Assembly: GCA_023405815.1 (NCBI GenBank)
Contig: JAEXXM010000037.1
Location: 1-40,782 of the forward strand
DNA from: Pseudomonadota bacterium
GTDB taxonomy: Bacteria > Pseudomonadota > Alphaproteobacteria > Rhizobiales > Hyphomicrobiaceae
Reading direction: 5' to 3'
DNA: 40,782 nt
Below the pieces are notes generated by a model, which searched no databases, was not told the DNA's origin, and saw only the letters and a program-made list of their open reading frames with translations. Shown piece after piece: positions 1 to 8,187 of the stretch. Position 1 is the stretch's first letter. Every line of letters begins with the position of its first letter. The position numbers and the translations under genes are program-made.

Positions 1-1010
1 TCCTTGACCTTCTCGAGGCCGTAGTGCTCGGCATCGAGCGTCTGCTGCGCCTCGTCGAGGTCCTTCTTGACCTTGCCCTTGATCCCCCACGGGATCGACA
101 GGAGCCAGTCGAGATAGTTGCGCACGACGGTCGCTTCTGCCGACATCGGGCTCATCTGCTTGAGCTTCTTCAGCTCGGCGAGAGCCTTGTCGCGGGCTTC
201 CTTCGACAGCTTGGTGTTCTCGATCTTCTCCTCGAACTCGGCGATGTCGTCGCGCTCGTCGCTGTCGCCGAGCTCCTTCTGGATCGCCTTCATCTGCTCG
301 TTGAGATAGTACTCGCGCTGCGTCTTCTCCATCTGGCGCTTCACGCGCGAGCGGATCTTGCGCTCCACCTGCAGCACGGAGATCTCGCTCTCCATGAGCG
401 TGTAGACGCGCTCCAGGCGCTCGGAGATGGTCGAGGTCTCGAGGATCTCCTGCTTGTCGGCGATCTTGATCGCCAGGTGCGAGGCGATGGTGTCGGCGAG
501 CTTGGAGTAGTCCTCGATCTGCGCGACGTTGCCGAGAACCTCAGGCGAGATCTTCTTGTTCAGCTTCACGTAGCTCTCGAACTGCGCCACGGCGGAGCGG
601 GCCAGCGCCTCGATCTCCTCCTTCGCGCCGATGCTCTCCGGCACCGGCTCGACCTCGGCCTCGAAGTAGTTCGGGTTGTCGGTGTAGCGCTGAATCTTGG
701 CGCGCGTCGTGCCCTCGACGAGCACCTTCACGGTGCCGTCGGGCAGCTTCAGGAGCTGCAGCACGGAGGCGAGCGTGCCGACGGGATAGATTGCGTCGGT
801 CGCAGGGTCGTCGTCGCCGGCGTTCTTCTGCGCGGCAAGCAGGATGTGCTTGTCCGAGCGCATCACCTCTTCCAGCGCGTTAATGGATTTGTCGCGCCCG
901 ACGAACAGCGGGACGATCATGTAAGGGAACACCACGATGTCGCGCAGCGGCAGGACCGGGTAGAGCCCCTTGCCTGCGGTCTTGTCTTTGGTTTTGGTGT
1001 CTTCGCCCAT
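1..1010 (-). CDS. lon: Lon protease (ATP-dependent, La), N-terminal part, cut by window edge
   Basis: This is the 5' part of lon, an ATP-dependent serine protease of the cytoplasm that degrades misfolded and regulatory proteins. Reading leftward from the ATG at 1010-1008, the protein begins MGEDTKTKDK and soon shows the Lon substrate-binding domain signature (LYPVLPLRDIVVFP, then VPLFVGRDKSI). The long helical region of Lon follows (QMEKTQREYYLNEQMKAIQKE), ending near the window edge in NYLDWLLSIPWG. About 336 residues are present; the AAA+ ATPase and Ser-Lys protease domains lie outside the window. It follows clpX on the same strand with about 295 bases between them, the usual tig-clpP-clpX-lon order. 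Identification is secure; the rest of the gene cannot be judged. Confidence 0.97.
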   Translation of the reverse strand, partial: MGEDTKTKDKTAGKGLYPVLPLRDIVVFPYMIVPLFVGRDKSINALEEVMRSDKHILLAAQKNAGDDDPATDAIYPVGTLASVLQLLKLPDGTVKVLVEGTTRAKIQRYTDNPNYFEAEVEPVPESIGAKEEIEALARSAVAQFESYVKLNKKISPEVLGNVAQIEDYSKLADTIASHLAIKIADKQEILETSTISERLERVYTLMESEISVLQVERKIRSRVKRQMEKTQREYYLNEQMKAIQKELGDSDERDDIAEFEEKIENTKLSKEARDKALAELKKLKQMSPMSAEATVVRNYLDWLLSIPWGIKGKVKKDLDEAQQTLDAEHYGLEKVK

Positions 1011-1277
1011 CTCGCTACCTATCGTGGTCGCCTGCCGTTCTCGCCGTGAGGCCGTGCCGAAGCATAGCCTATCCGGCGCCGATCCAGGACATCAGAGAAG
1101 CATGCCCTGGCACTTTTGAGGCGGACGCCGCTAGCGGACCGAATTCGTCCACCGCCTCAACCGACATTCGCACAGGATCGCAGAAGCAACGCCCTTTGTG
1201 AAATGGGGCTGACTGCCGCCGGATCAAGAGCTGTCCGCGCGAGGGATACCGCCGCGGCAGCTTTCCTTGTGGAGTGA

Positions 1278-1297
1278 GCCGCCTTCCCTCGGGCGGC
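1278..1297. terminator. Weak hairpin after clpX
   Basis: GCCGCC at 1278-1283 pairs with GGCGGC at 1292-1297 across an 8-base loop, just beyond the clpX stop. There is no T-run on the minus strand, so it is at best a weak or factor-assisted terminator. The rest of the clpX-lon gap (1011-1277) shows no gene and no motif I can name; it must carry the lon promoter. Confidence 0.3.
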
Positions 1298-1305
1298 CCT
1301 GATGA

Positions 1306-2559
1306 TCAAGAGGCGCTCGAGCCCTTTTCATCCGCCCGGTCGGAGTAGATGCGCAGCGGGCGCGCGCCTCCCTCCACCACCTCCGGACCAATGACGACCT
1401 CCTCCACGCCCTTCAGGGCGGGCAGGTCGAACATGGTGTCGAGCAGTATTCCTTCCATGATGGAGCGCAGGCCGCGAGCACCCGTCTTGCGCTCGATCGC
1501 CTTGCGGGCAATCGCCTTCAGCGCATCGTTGGTGATCGTCAGCTTGACGTCCTCCATCTCGAACAGGCGCTGGTACTGCTTGACGAGCGCGTTCTTCGGC
1601 TCGGTCAGGATCTGCACCAAGGCGTCCTCGTCGAGGTCCTCGAGCGTGGCGATGACGGGAAGACGGCCGATGAACTCGGGGATGAGCCCGAACTTCAGCA
1701 GGTCCTCCGGCTCGACGCCGCGCAACACCTCGCCCGTGCGACGCTCGTCGACGCCGACGACCTTCGCCGCAAAGCCGATCGAGGTGCCCTTGCCGCGGCG
1801 GGAGATGATCTTCTCGAGGCCCGCGAAGGCGCCGCCGCAGATGAAGAGGATGTTCGTCGTATCGACCTGCAGGAACTCCTGCTGGGGATGCTTGCGGCCA
1901 CCCTGCGGAGGCACGGAGGCGACCGTGCCTTCCATGATCTTCAGAAGCGCCTGCTGCACGCCCTCACCCGACACGTCGCGGGTGATCGACGGGTTGTCGG
2001 ACTTGCGCGAGATCTTGTCGACCTCGTCGATGTAGACGATGCCGCGCTGAGCGCGCTCGACATTGTAGTCGGCGTTCTGCAGCAGCTTCAGGATGATGTT
2101 CTCGACGTCCTCGCCGACATAGCCGGCTTCGGTGAGCGTCGTCGCATCGGCCATGGTGAACGGCACGTCAAGCATGCGCGCCAGGGTCTGAGCGAGCAGC
2201 GTCTTGCCCGATCCCGTCGGACCGACGAGCAGGATGTTCGACTTCGCCAGCTCCACGTCGTTGTTCTTCGACGCGTGGTTGAGCCGCTTGTAGTGATTGT
2301 GGACGGCGACGGAGAGCACGCGCTTGGCGTGATCCTGGCCGATGACATAGGAATCGAGAACCGCGCAGATCTCCTGCGGCGTGGGCACGCCGTCGCGCGA
2401 CTTCACCAGGGTGTTCTTGTTCTCTTCCCGGATGATGTCCATGCACAGCTCGACGCATTCATCGCAGATGAACACAGTCGGGCCGGCAATCAGCTTGCGC
2501 ACCTCATGCTGGCTCTTGCCGCAAAACGAGCAATAGAGAGTGTTTTTCTCTTGAGCCAT
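1306..2559 (-). CDS. clpX: ClpX, ATP-dependent unfoldase subunit of ClpXP
   Basis: ClpX is the AAA+ unfoldase that feeds substrates to ClpP. The 417-aa product is full length. The N-terminal zinc-binding domain has Cys10, Cys13, Cys32 and Cys35. Walker A is GPTGSGKT at about 113-120 and Walker B is IVYIDEVDK at about 174-182. The GGRKH pore-loop motif and the IGF loop (GKGTSIGF), which docks on ClpP, are both present, as is the sensor-2 GARGLR motif near the C-terminus. The ATG at 2559 fits the family start and is preceded by a GGAGGGG-like stretch about 10 bases upstream. It lies 345 bases downstream of clpP on the same strand. Confidence 0.98.
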   Translation of the reverse strand: MAQEKNTLYCSFCGKSQHEVRKLIAGPTVFICDECVELCMDIIREENKNTLVKSRDGVPTPQEICAVLDSYVIGQDHAKRVLSVAVHNHYKRLNHASKNNDVELAKSNILLVGPTGSGKTLLAQTLARMLDVPFTMADATTLTEAGYVGEDVENIILKLLQNADYNVERAQRGIVYIDEVDKISRKSDNPSITRDVSGEGVQQALLKIMEGTVASVPPQGGRKHPQQEFLQVDTTNILFICGGAFAGLEKIISRRGKGTSIGFAAKVVGVDERRTGEVLRGVEPEDLLKFGLIPEFIGRLPVIATLEDLDEDALVQILTEPKNALVKQYQRLFEMEDVKLTITNDALKAIARKAIERKTGARGLRSIMEGILLDTMFDLPALKGVEEVVIGPEVVEGGARPLRIYSDRADEKGSSAS

Positions 2560-2904
2560 CTCGGATTTCTTACCCCTCCTAGGGCTGCTGTGCGCCGATG
2601 CGCCGGCGCTCGCCTTGGAAGAATTCCTACCTCAGGCCGCCCTTGCGGAACACGGGTCCGAGTCCATTACAGTGATCTGAGCACGCTAGCGTTCTCCAGA
2701 TCAAGATTGGATTAACGGATATCCGCCCGCCCGACACCAAAGCGGCCTGATTACCACAGTTTTATGGCGATCCCGCGGTTAGCCGTAACAGCAGCTTTCC
2801 AAGGGTGCCACACCGACCGCAGCCAGGGCAGCATGACCTCCCCGGGAGGGGGAGGCAAGCACCCCGTCGGGGGCTGCGGCCTTTCGGCTTAAATGCCTTG
2901 CGTC
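2560..2904. other. 345-base intergenic region between clpP and clpX
   Basis: I see no gene in it. Near the clpP end CCTCCCC (2837-2843) can pair with GGGGAGG (2849-2855), followed by a second C-rich/G-rich pair (ACCCC/GGGG around 2861-2873). These could form a terminator-like structure for clpP. The stretch nearest clpX must carry its promoter, but I could not assign -35/-10 boxes with confidence. Confidence 0.4.
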
Positions 2905-3555
2905 TCAGGACGCGGACTTGGCCTCGACGGGCCCGAAGTCGACCTCTTCACGGCTGGACAGAACCCTATCGATTAGCCTGAAGTCTTTGGCCTGGTCTGC
3001 AGTCATGAAGTAATCACGGTCGAGCGTGCGTTCAATGACATCGTAGGGCTGGCCGGTATGCTTGACGTACACTTCGTTGAGCCGGCGCTTCATCTTGATG
3101 ATATCCTCGGCGTGGCGCTCGATGTCGGAGGCCTGACCGGAGAAGCCGCCGGAGGGCTGGTGAACCATGATGCGGGCGTTGGGAAGCGCATAGCGCAGGC
3201 CCTCAGAGCCGGCACAGAGGAGCAGCGAGCCCATCGAGGCGGCCTGGCCGATGCACAACGTGGCAATCTGCGGGCGGATGAACTGCATGGTGTCGTAGAT
3301 CGCCATGCCGGCCGTGACGACGCCGCCTGGCGAGTTGATATACATAGAGATTTCTTTTTTCGGGTTCTCCGCCTCGAGGAACAGGAGCTGCATGCAGATC
3401 GAGGCCGCCATGTGGTCCTCGATCGGCCCTGTCACGAAGATGATGCGCTCCTTCAGGAGGCGCGAGGGCAGGTCATAGCCGCGCTCGCCGCGGTTCGTCT
3501 GCTCGACCACCATCGGCCAGAAGGTGTTCGTCAAGGTGCTGACCGGGTCGCGCAT
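2905..3555 (-). CDS. clpP: ClpP, proteolytic subunit of Clp protease
   Basis: ClpP is the barrel-shaped serine peptidase of the ClpXP/ClpAP complexes. From the ATG at 3555 the protein is 216 aa, the usual length with a short propeptide. The catalytic triad is visible: Ser107 in GQAASMGS, His132 in MVHQPSGG and Asp181 in DRDYFM, each exactly ten residues later than in E. coli ClpP. An upstream in-frame start at 3648 would add 31 residues unlike ClpP and is rejected. The chosen ATG has AAGGAAGA about 5 bases before it. tig is upstream and clpX downstream on the same strand. Confidence 0.97.
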   Translation of the reverse strand: MRDPVSTLTNTFWPMVVEQTNRGERGYDLPSRLLKERIIFVTGPIEDHMAASICMQLLFLEAENPKKEISMYINSPGGVVTAGMAIYDTMQFIRPQIATLCIGQAASMGSLLLCAGSEGLRYALPNARIMVHQPSGGFSGQASDIERHAEDIIKMKRRLNEVYVKHTGQPYDVIERTLDRDYFMTADQAKDFRLIDRVLSSREEVDFGPVEAKSAS

Positions 3556-3696
3556 GGTCTTCTTCCTTTGCTTCGTTCGGGGAGGCACGGCGCTCGAATC
3601 GCGCCGCGCGGCATCATCTTTCTTGGGCAGTGCCGCCCGCGGGTGCAAGCCCCCCGCGGGGCGTCAGCGGAGCAATATAGGGAGCCGCAAGCGCTT

Positions 3697-5049
3697 TTAC
3701 GCCTCCCCCTCCTCCGGCTTCTGGAACAGCTCGTCCTTGGTGACGGTCTTGTCGGCCGGCTTGGCCTTTTCGAGGACGAAGTCGACGACCTTGTCCTCGA
3801 AGATCGGGGCTCGAAGCTCGGCCAGCGCACCGGGGTTCTTCTCGTAGTACTCGTAGACCGCCTTCTCCTGGCCGGGGAAGCGCCGGGCCTGCTCGATCAG
3901 AGCCTTGCGCATCTCGTCCTGAGTGATCTTCAGCTCGTTCCTCTCGGCGATCTCGCCGATCACGAGGCCGAGGCGCACGCGACGCTCGGCGATGCGGCGA
4001 TATTCCTCGCGCACCTCCTCCTCGCTCTTGCCCTCGTCGGCGAAGGTCTTGCCGGCGCGCTGCAGGTTCTGCTCGAGCTGCTGCCAGATGCCGGCGAACT
4101 CGTTGTCGACCAGCGACGGCGGCAGGTCGAAGGCGTGCGCCTTCTCGAGCTCGTCGAGAAGCTGGCGCTTCAGCTTATTGCGAGAAACGTTGGCGTACTC
4201 GCGGGCGATCTGCTCCCTCACGAGCTTCTTGAGCTGCTCGACGTCCTCCGCCCCGAGGGTCTTGGCGAACTCGTCGTCGACCGCGGGACGGGCCGGGGAA
4301 GCGACCTCCTTCACCTTCACGGCGAAGACGGCTTCCTTGCCGGCGAGCGTGGCGACGGGGTAGTCGGCCGGGAAGGTCGCGGTCACGTCGCGCTCATCGC
4401 CCGCCTTGGCGCCGGCGAGGCCGTCCTCGAAGCCGGGGATGAAGTTGCCCTCGCCGAGCACGATCGGAGCGCCCTCGGCGCTACCGCCCTCGAACGCCTC
4501 GCCGTCGATCTTGCCGACGAAGTCGATGGTCACGCGATCGCCCTTCTCGGCGGCGCGATCCTCGGCGGGAGTGTAGGTGACGCTGCGCTGCACGAGCTGC
4601 TCGATCGCCTCGCTCATCGCCGCATCGTCGACATCGGCGACCAGGCGCTCGAGCTTCAGCTTGGCGAAATCGGCAAGCTCGATGGCTGGCAGCACCTCGA
4701 ATGTCATCGAATAGGAGAGATCGGCCTGGCCGGAGAGCACGCGCTCGATCTCGGCCTCGTCCTCGGGAAGCGAGACGCTCGGCTGCATGGCGGGGCGCAG
4801 CTTGCGATCGGCGAGCGCCTGGTTGGAGGTCTCCCGCACCGTCTCCTGCAGCACCTCGACCATGAGCGAGCGGCCGTACATCTTCTTCAGATGCGGCACC
4901 GGCACCTTGCCCTTGCGGAAGCCCTTGAGCTGAACGCGGTCCTTGATCTCGTCGAGGCGATCGTCGAAGCGCTTGCCGAGCTCACCGGCGGGAACAACGA
5001 CTTGCAGCGTCCGCTTCAGACCTTCGCTGCTGGTTTCGGTAATCTGCAT
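3697..5049 (-). CDS. tig: Trigger factor, ribosome-associated chaperone and peptidyl-prolyl isomerase
   Basis: Trigger factor binds near the ribosome exit tunnel and shields nascent chains. The 450-aa product starts MQITETSSEG and carries the ribosome-docking signature GFRKGKVP at 43-50. An FKBP-like PPIase domain follows (GDRVTIDFVGKIDGEAF, then IPGFEDGLAGAKAGD, about 150-240), then the long helical substrate-binding C-domain ending in an acidic tail. The open frame extends to 5181, but that extension would be translated from the tRNA-Leu gene, so I chose the ATG at 5049, preceded by GGAGAGAG. The C-domain is Lys/Glu-rich as usual for the family. Confidence 0.97.
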   Translation of the reverse strand: MQITETSSEGLKRTLQVVVPAGELGKRFDDRLDEIKDRVQLKGFRKGKVPVPHLKKMYGRSLMVEVLQETVRETSNQALADRKLRPAMQPSVSLPEDEAEIERVLSGQADLSYSMTFEVLPAIELADFAKLKLERLVADVDDAAMSEAIEQLVQRSVTYTPAEDRAAEKGDRVTIDFVGKIDGEAFEGGSAEGAPIVLGEGNFIPGFEDGLAGAKAGDERDVTATFPADYPVATLAGKEAVFAVKVKEVASPARPAVDDEFAKTLGAEDVEQLKKLVREQIAREYANVSRNKLKRQLLDELEKAHAFDLPPSLVDNEFAGIWQQLEQNLQRAGKTFADEGKSEEEVREEYRRIAERRVRLGLVIGEIAERNELKITQDEMRKALIEQARRFPGQEKAVYEYYEKNPGALAELRAPIFEDKVVDFVLEKAKPADKTVTKDELFQKPEEGEA

Positions 5050-5102
5050 CTCTCTCCAACCTGCTCGTAAAGCCGATAAGCCCCGTTGCTTCCCTTTAGG
5101 CG

Positions 5103-5187
5103 TGGTGCGGGCGGAGGGACTCGAACCCCCATGCCGTGAGGCGCTGGTACCTAAAACCAGTGCGTCTACCAATTCCGCCACGCCCGC
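5103..5187 (-). tRNA. tRNA-Leu (anticodon TAG), CCA encoded
   Basis: On the minus strand the acceptor 5' strand GCGGGCG (5187-5181) pairs with CGCCCGC (5113-5107), followed by A and an encoded CCA (5106-5103). The anticodon stem CTGGT/ACCAG encloses TTTAGGT, giving anticodon TAG, which reads CUA leucine codons. The variable arm is long, as in class II tRNAs, and the T-arm has GGTTCGAGTCC. It lies 53 bases upstream of tig. Confidence 0.97.
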
Positions 5188-5448
5188 GCGTCGCCCCCGC
5201 CTTCAGGCCGGCCAGAGCCATTCATCTCGCCTTGAGGCAAGTCGCTGCGGCTGTCGGGATCGATCGGAGCGAAGGTATATCTGGCGCGGCCGGCAAAAGG
5301 CAACGCCCTTTGCCAGATCGAATTCAGGCGTAGCCTCGTAAAGTCCAGCAAACAAGGGGCTGCCAGGGCGAATTTGAGTTCTGGCAACACGTTGCGGGCT
5401 GCCGTGGCTAGGGCTAGGGTCCATCTCCTTCCTTAATGGAGCACCCCC

Positions 5449-6489
5449 TTGACCTCGCGATCGAGCGTTGTCGCCGCCGTCGGCCGCACACCTCTCATCC
5501 GGCTACGGCGCGCCTCCGAGGAGACCGGCTGCACCATCCTCGGCAAGGCCGAGTTCATGAATCCCGGCGCCTCGGTGAAGGACCGCGCTGCCCTCGGGAT
5601 CCTCACCGAGGCGATGCAAAGCGGGCGACTGAAGCCGGGCGGAACGGTGGTCGAAGGCACGGCCGGCAACACCGGCATCGGGCTCACGGTGCTCGGCAAC
5701 GCGCTCGGCCTCAGGACCGTGATCGTCATTCCCAATACGCAGTCGCAGGAGAAGAAGGACACCCTTCGCCTGCTCGGGGCGGAGATCGTCGAGGTGCCGG
5801 CGGTTCCCTACAAGGACCCCAACAACTACGTGCGCTACTCCCAGCGCCTCGCGGAAGCGCTGGCCGCGAGGGAGCCCGGCGGCGCGGTGTGGGCGAACCA
5901 GTTCGACAACGTCGCCAACCGCGACATCCACATGACGACGACGGCGGAAGAGATCTGGGCCGAGACCGAGGGGCGCATCGATGGCTTCGTCTGCGCCGTC
6001 GGATCGGGCGGCACGCTCGGCGGCGTCTCGCGCGGCCTCAAGGGCAAGCGGGAGAGCATCCGCACCGCGCTTGCCGATCCGTTCGGGTCGGCACTCTATT
6101 CTTACTATACGACGGGCGAACTGAAGGCCGAGGGCTCCTCGATCACCGAGGGCATCGGCCAGGGCCGCATCACGAAGAACCTCGAAGGCGCGCCGATCGA
6201 TACCGCCTATCGCATCTCAGACGTTGACGCGGTCGAGACCGTGTTCGCACTGACACGAGAGGAGGGCCTGTGCGTCGGGGCATCGAGCGGCATCAACGTC
6301 GCCGGAGCGGTGCGGCTCGCGCGCGAGCTCGGCCCCGGTCACACCATCGTGACGATCCTGTGCGACAGTGGCACGCGCTATCAGTCGCGGCTCTTCAACC
6401 CTGCGTTTCTGGAAAGCAAATCGCTTCCCGTGCCGGCGTGGCTGAAGCCGGGAAAATCTGCGCTTCCAGAGGTTTTTGCATCGCAGTAG
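5449..6489 (+). CDS. cysK: Cysteine synthase A (O-acetylserine sulfhydrylase)
   Basis: A fold-type II PLP enzyme that makes L-cysteine from O-acetylserine and sulfide in the cytoplasm. The Schiff-base lysine is Lys44 in NPGASVKDRAA. The substrate loop EGTAGNTGIGL and the PLP phosphate-binding loop VGSGGTLGG are intact, and CDSGTRYQSRLFNP lies near the C-terminus. At 346 aa it is a little longer than E. coli CysK. A stop codon at 5434-5436 leaves TTG 5449 as the first plausible start; it has GGAG 7 bases upstream. It is followed by a mercaptopyruvate sulfurtransferase, so the pair handles cysteine and sulfane sulfur. CysK versus CysM cannot be separated for certain without alignment. Confidence 0.93.
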   Translation: MTSRSSVVAAVGRTPLIRLRRASEETGCTILGKAEFMNPGASVKDRAALGILTEAMQSGRLKPGGTVVEGTAGNTGIGLTVLGNALGLRTVIVIPNTQSQEKKDTLRLLGAEIVEVPAVPYKDPNNYVRYSQRLAEALAAREPGGAVWANQFDNVANRDIHMTTTAEEIWAETEGRIDGFVCAVGSGGTLGGVSRGLKGKRESIRTALADPFGSALYSYYTTGELKAEGSSITEGIGQGRITKNLEGAPIDTAYRISDVDAVETVFALTREEGLCVGASSGINVAGAVRLARELGPGHTIVTILCDSGTRYQSRLFNPAFLESKSLPVPAWLKPGKSALPEVFASQ

Positions 6490-6625
6490 CGCGGTTTGGG
6501 CGCGACATCGTGCGGGACTGGCGATCGCAATCCTTGCGGGCCTCGCCGCTTTTGCCTATGTCGCTAGCAAGCGTGGCCGCATGAGCCGCGCACAGAGAGT
6601 TCACGACACTGTAAGAGAGGGAAAC

Positions 6626-7498
6626 GTGCTGGAGAGCGCCAAAAAGTGGATCGTCGAGACGAGCTGGCTCGCTTCGCATCTCGACGCGCCCGACCTCGTC
6701 ATCTTCGACGCAAGCTGGCACCTGCCCACGGCAGGCCGCGACCCCAAAGCCGAATACCTGCAAGAGCACATCCCCGGAGCGCTGTTCTTCGACATCGATG
6801 ACCTGACGGACGAGAAGTCGTCGCTGCCGCACATGCTGCCGTCCACGGTGAAGTTCGCCTCGCGCATGAAGAAGATGGGCGTCGGCGACGGCATGCGCAT
6901 CGTCGTCTACGACACGCTCGGACTGTTCTCGGCCGCGCGCGCCTGGTGGACCTTCCGCGCCATGGGGCACGAGGACGTCGCGGTGCTCAACGGCGGTCTC
7001 AAGAAATGGAAGTCCGAGGGGCGCCCGCTCGATGACGGTCCGCCGATCAAGCGCACCGAGCGTCACTTCACGCCCCTGCTCAATGCCTCGCTGATCCGCG
7101 ACATGGACGACGTAAAGAAGGTCATCGCCAAGCGCTCGGCGCAGATCGTCGACGCGCGCCCGCCTGGCCGCTTCGAAGGCACGGAGGCGGAACCGCGTCC
7201 CGGTCTCCGGGCGGGGCATCTCCCCGGTGCGCGCAACGTTCCCTCGCAGATGCTGATCAACGCCGACGGAACGCTCAAATCCGAGGCCGAGCTCGCCAAG
7301 ATCTTCGCCGACGCCGGCATCGATCCGAAGCAGCCGGTCGTCACCACCTGCGGCTCGGGCGTCACTGCCTCGATCCTGTCGCTGGCGCTGGCAGTGCTCG
7401 GTCAGACCAACGCGGCGGTCTACGATGGCAGCTGGGCTGAGTGGGGTGCGGACAACGGCCTCCCCATCGAGACGGGCCCGGCACGCGAACTCGCCTAG
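6626..7498 (+). CDS. sseA: 3-mercaptopyruvate sulfurtransferase (two rhodanese domains)
   Basis: Transfers sulfur from 3-mercaptopyruvate to thiol acceptors or cyanide. There are two rhodanese modules: an inactive N-terminal one (about 10-135) and a catalytic one (about 160-285) with Cys242 in CGSGVTA, the loop typical of mercaptopyruvate sulfurtransferases rather than thiosulfate rhodaneses. I chose the GTG at 6626 because GAGAGGG stands 5 bases before it and the resulting 290 aa matches E. coli SseA (281 aa). The frame stays open to a TTG at 6476, overlapping cysK; that longer form would add a hydrophobic segment (AGLAIAILAGLAAFAYVAS) and make a membrane-anchored enzyme. Confidence 0.88.
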   Translation: MLESAKKWIVETSWLASHLDAPDLVIFDASWHLPTAGRDPKAEYLQEHIPGALFFDIDDLTDEKSSLPHMLPSTVKFASRMKKMGVGDGMRIVVYDTLGLFSAARAWWTFRAMGHEDVAVLNGGLKKWKSEGRPLDDGPPIKRTERHFTPLLNASLIRDMDDVKKVIAKRSAQIVDARPPGRFEGTEAEPRPGLRAGHLPGARNVPSQMLINADGTLKSEAELAKIFADAGIDPKQPVVTTCGSGVTASILSLALAVLGQTNAAVYDGSWAEWGADNGLPIETGPARELA

Positions 7499-7623
7499 TT
7501 GCCGCTGAAGACGGGCTGCCGGCCACCTGTGGGCGTAACGCACCCCTTCTCATCCGCCCTTTTGGTAAGCGAGCGTTGAGGGAATCGACGTACTCAATGC
7601 TTCCAGGCGGCAGCGGAGGAACC

Positions 7624-8124
7624 ATGACCACTTCCGACAAGAACAGCGGCGTTCAATCTCCGGGCATCGATCGTCGGACGGTGCTCGCCACGCTCGCGGC
7701 CTCGGGCGCGGCGCTGACGGCCGGTGGTGTGCAGGCGCAGGACGGGCACGAGCACCATCACGGTGGGCACGACGGCCACGCGAGCGGAGAGGGTGCGAAG
7801 CATCAGGCACTGATCGAGGCGGCGCTCGACTGCGTGAAGCGCGGCGAGGTCTGCATCAGCCACTGCATCAGCCTGCTCGGCCAGGGCGACACCTCGCTCA
7901 AGGATTGCCTGCGCTCGGTGCTGACGATGCTGCCGTCCTGCGAGGCGCTTGCCCGCGTCGCGGCGCTCGATGCCCCCCGGCTCAAGGAGCTCGCCAAGGT
8001 GTGCGGATACATCTGCGCCGACTGCCAGGCCGAGTGCAAGAAGCACCAGGACCACCACGCGGCGTGCAAAGCGTGCGGGGAAGCGTGCGGAAAGTGCGCC
8101 GAGGAGTGCCGCAAGCTCGTCTAA
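7624..8124 (+). CDS. Secreted four-helix-bundle copper storage protein, Csp1-like
   Basis: The 166-aa product has 14 cysteines (70, 77, 81, 95, 106, 127, 131, 134, 138, 148, 151, 155, 158, 162) spaced as in the four-helix-bundle copper-binding family, whose methanotroph member Csp1 stores many Cu(I) ions. The N-terminus has a twin-arginine signal-like stretch (DRRTVLATLAASGAALTAGG), then a His-rich linker (GHEHHHGGHDGH), which may also bind metal. ATG 7624 has GGAGGA immediately upstream. It is convergent with a FixK-like regulator and close to the copper-dependent cbb3 oxidase genes, so a role in copper supply or buffering in the periplasm is inferred. Copper binding is by family resemblance. 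Confidence 0.88.
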   Translation: MTTSDKNSGVQSPGIDRRTVLATLAASGAALTAGGVQAQDGHEHHHGGHDGHASGEGAKHQALIEAALDCVKRGEVCISHCISLLGQGDTSLKDCLRSVLTMLPSCEALARVAALDAPRLKELAKVCGYICADCQAECKKHQDHHAACKACGEACGKCAEECRKLV

Positions 8125-8187
8125 CGGGCACGACAACGGCAGCGGTGCGGGTTGCACCACTGCGCTCTGCGATCTTCAAGTGCGCGA

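Noticed and set aside
24..1049. Plus-strand open frame of 341 codons
   Set aside because: It is antisense to lon; the translation is Leu/Arg/Asp-rich noise typical of the reverse strand of high-GC genes.
3058..5070. Plus-strand open frame of 670 codons
   Set aside because: Antisense to clpP and tig. Length alone is not evidence at this G+C, and no domain is recognisable.
5049..5181. 44-residue N-terminal extension of trigger factor
   Set aside because: The extension is read out of the tRNA-Leu gene and does not resemble trigger factor.
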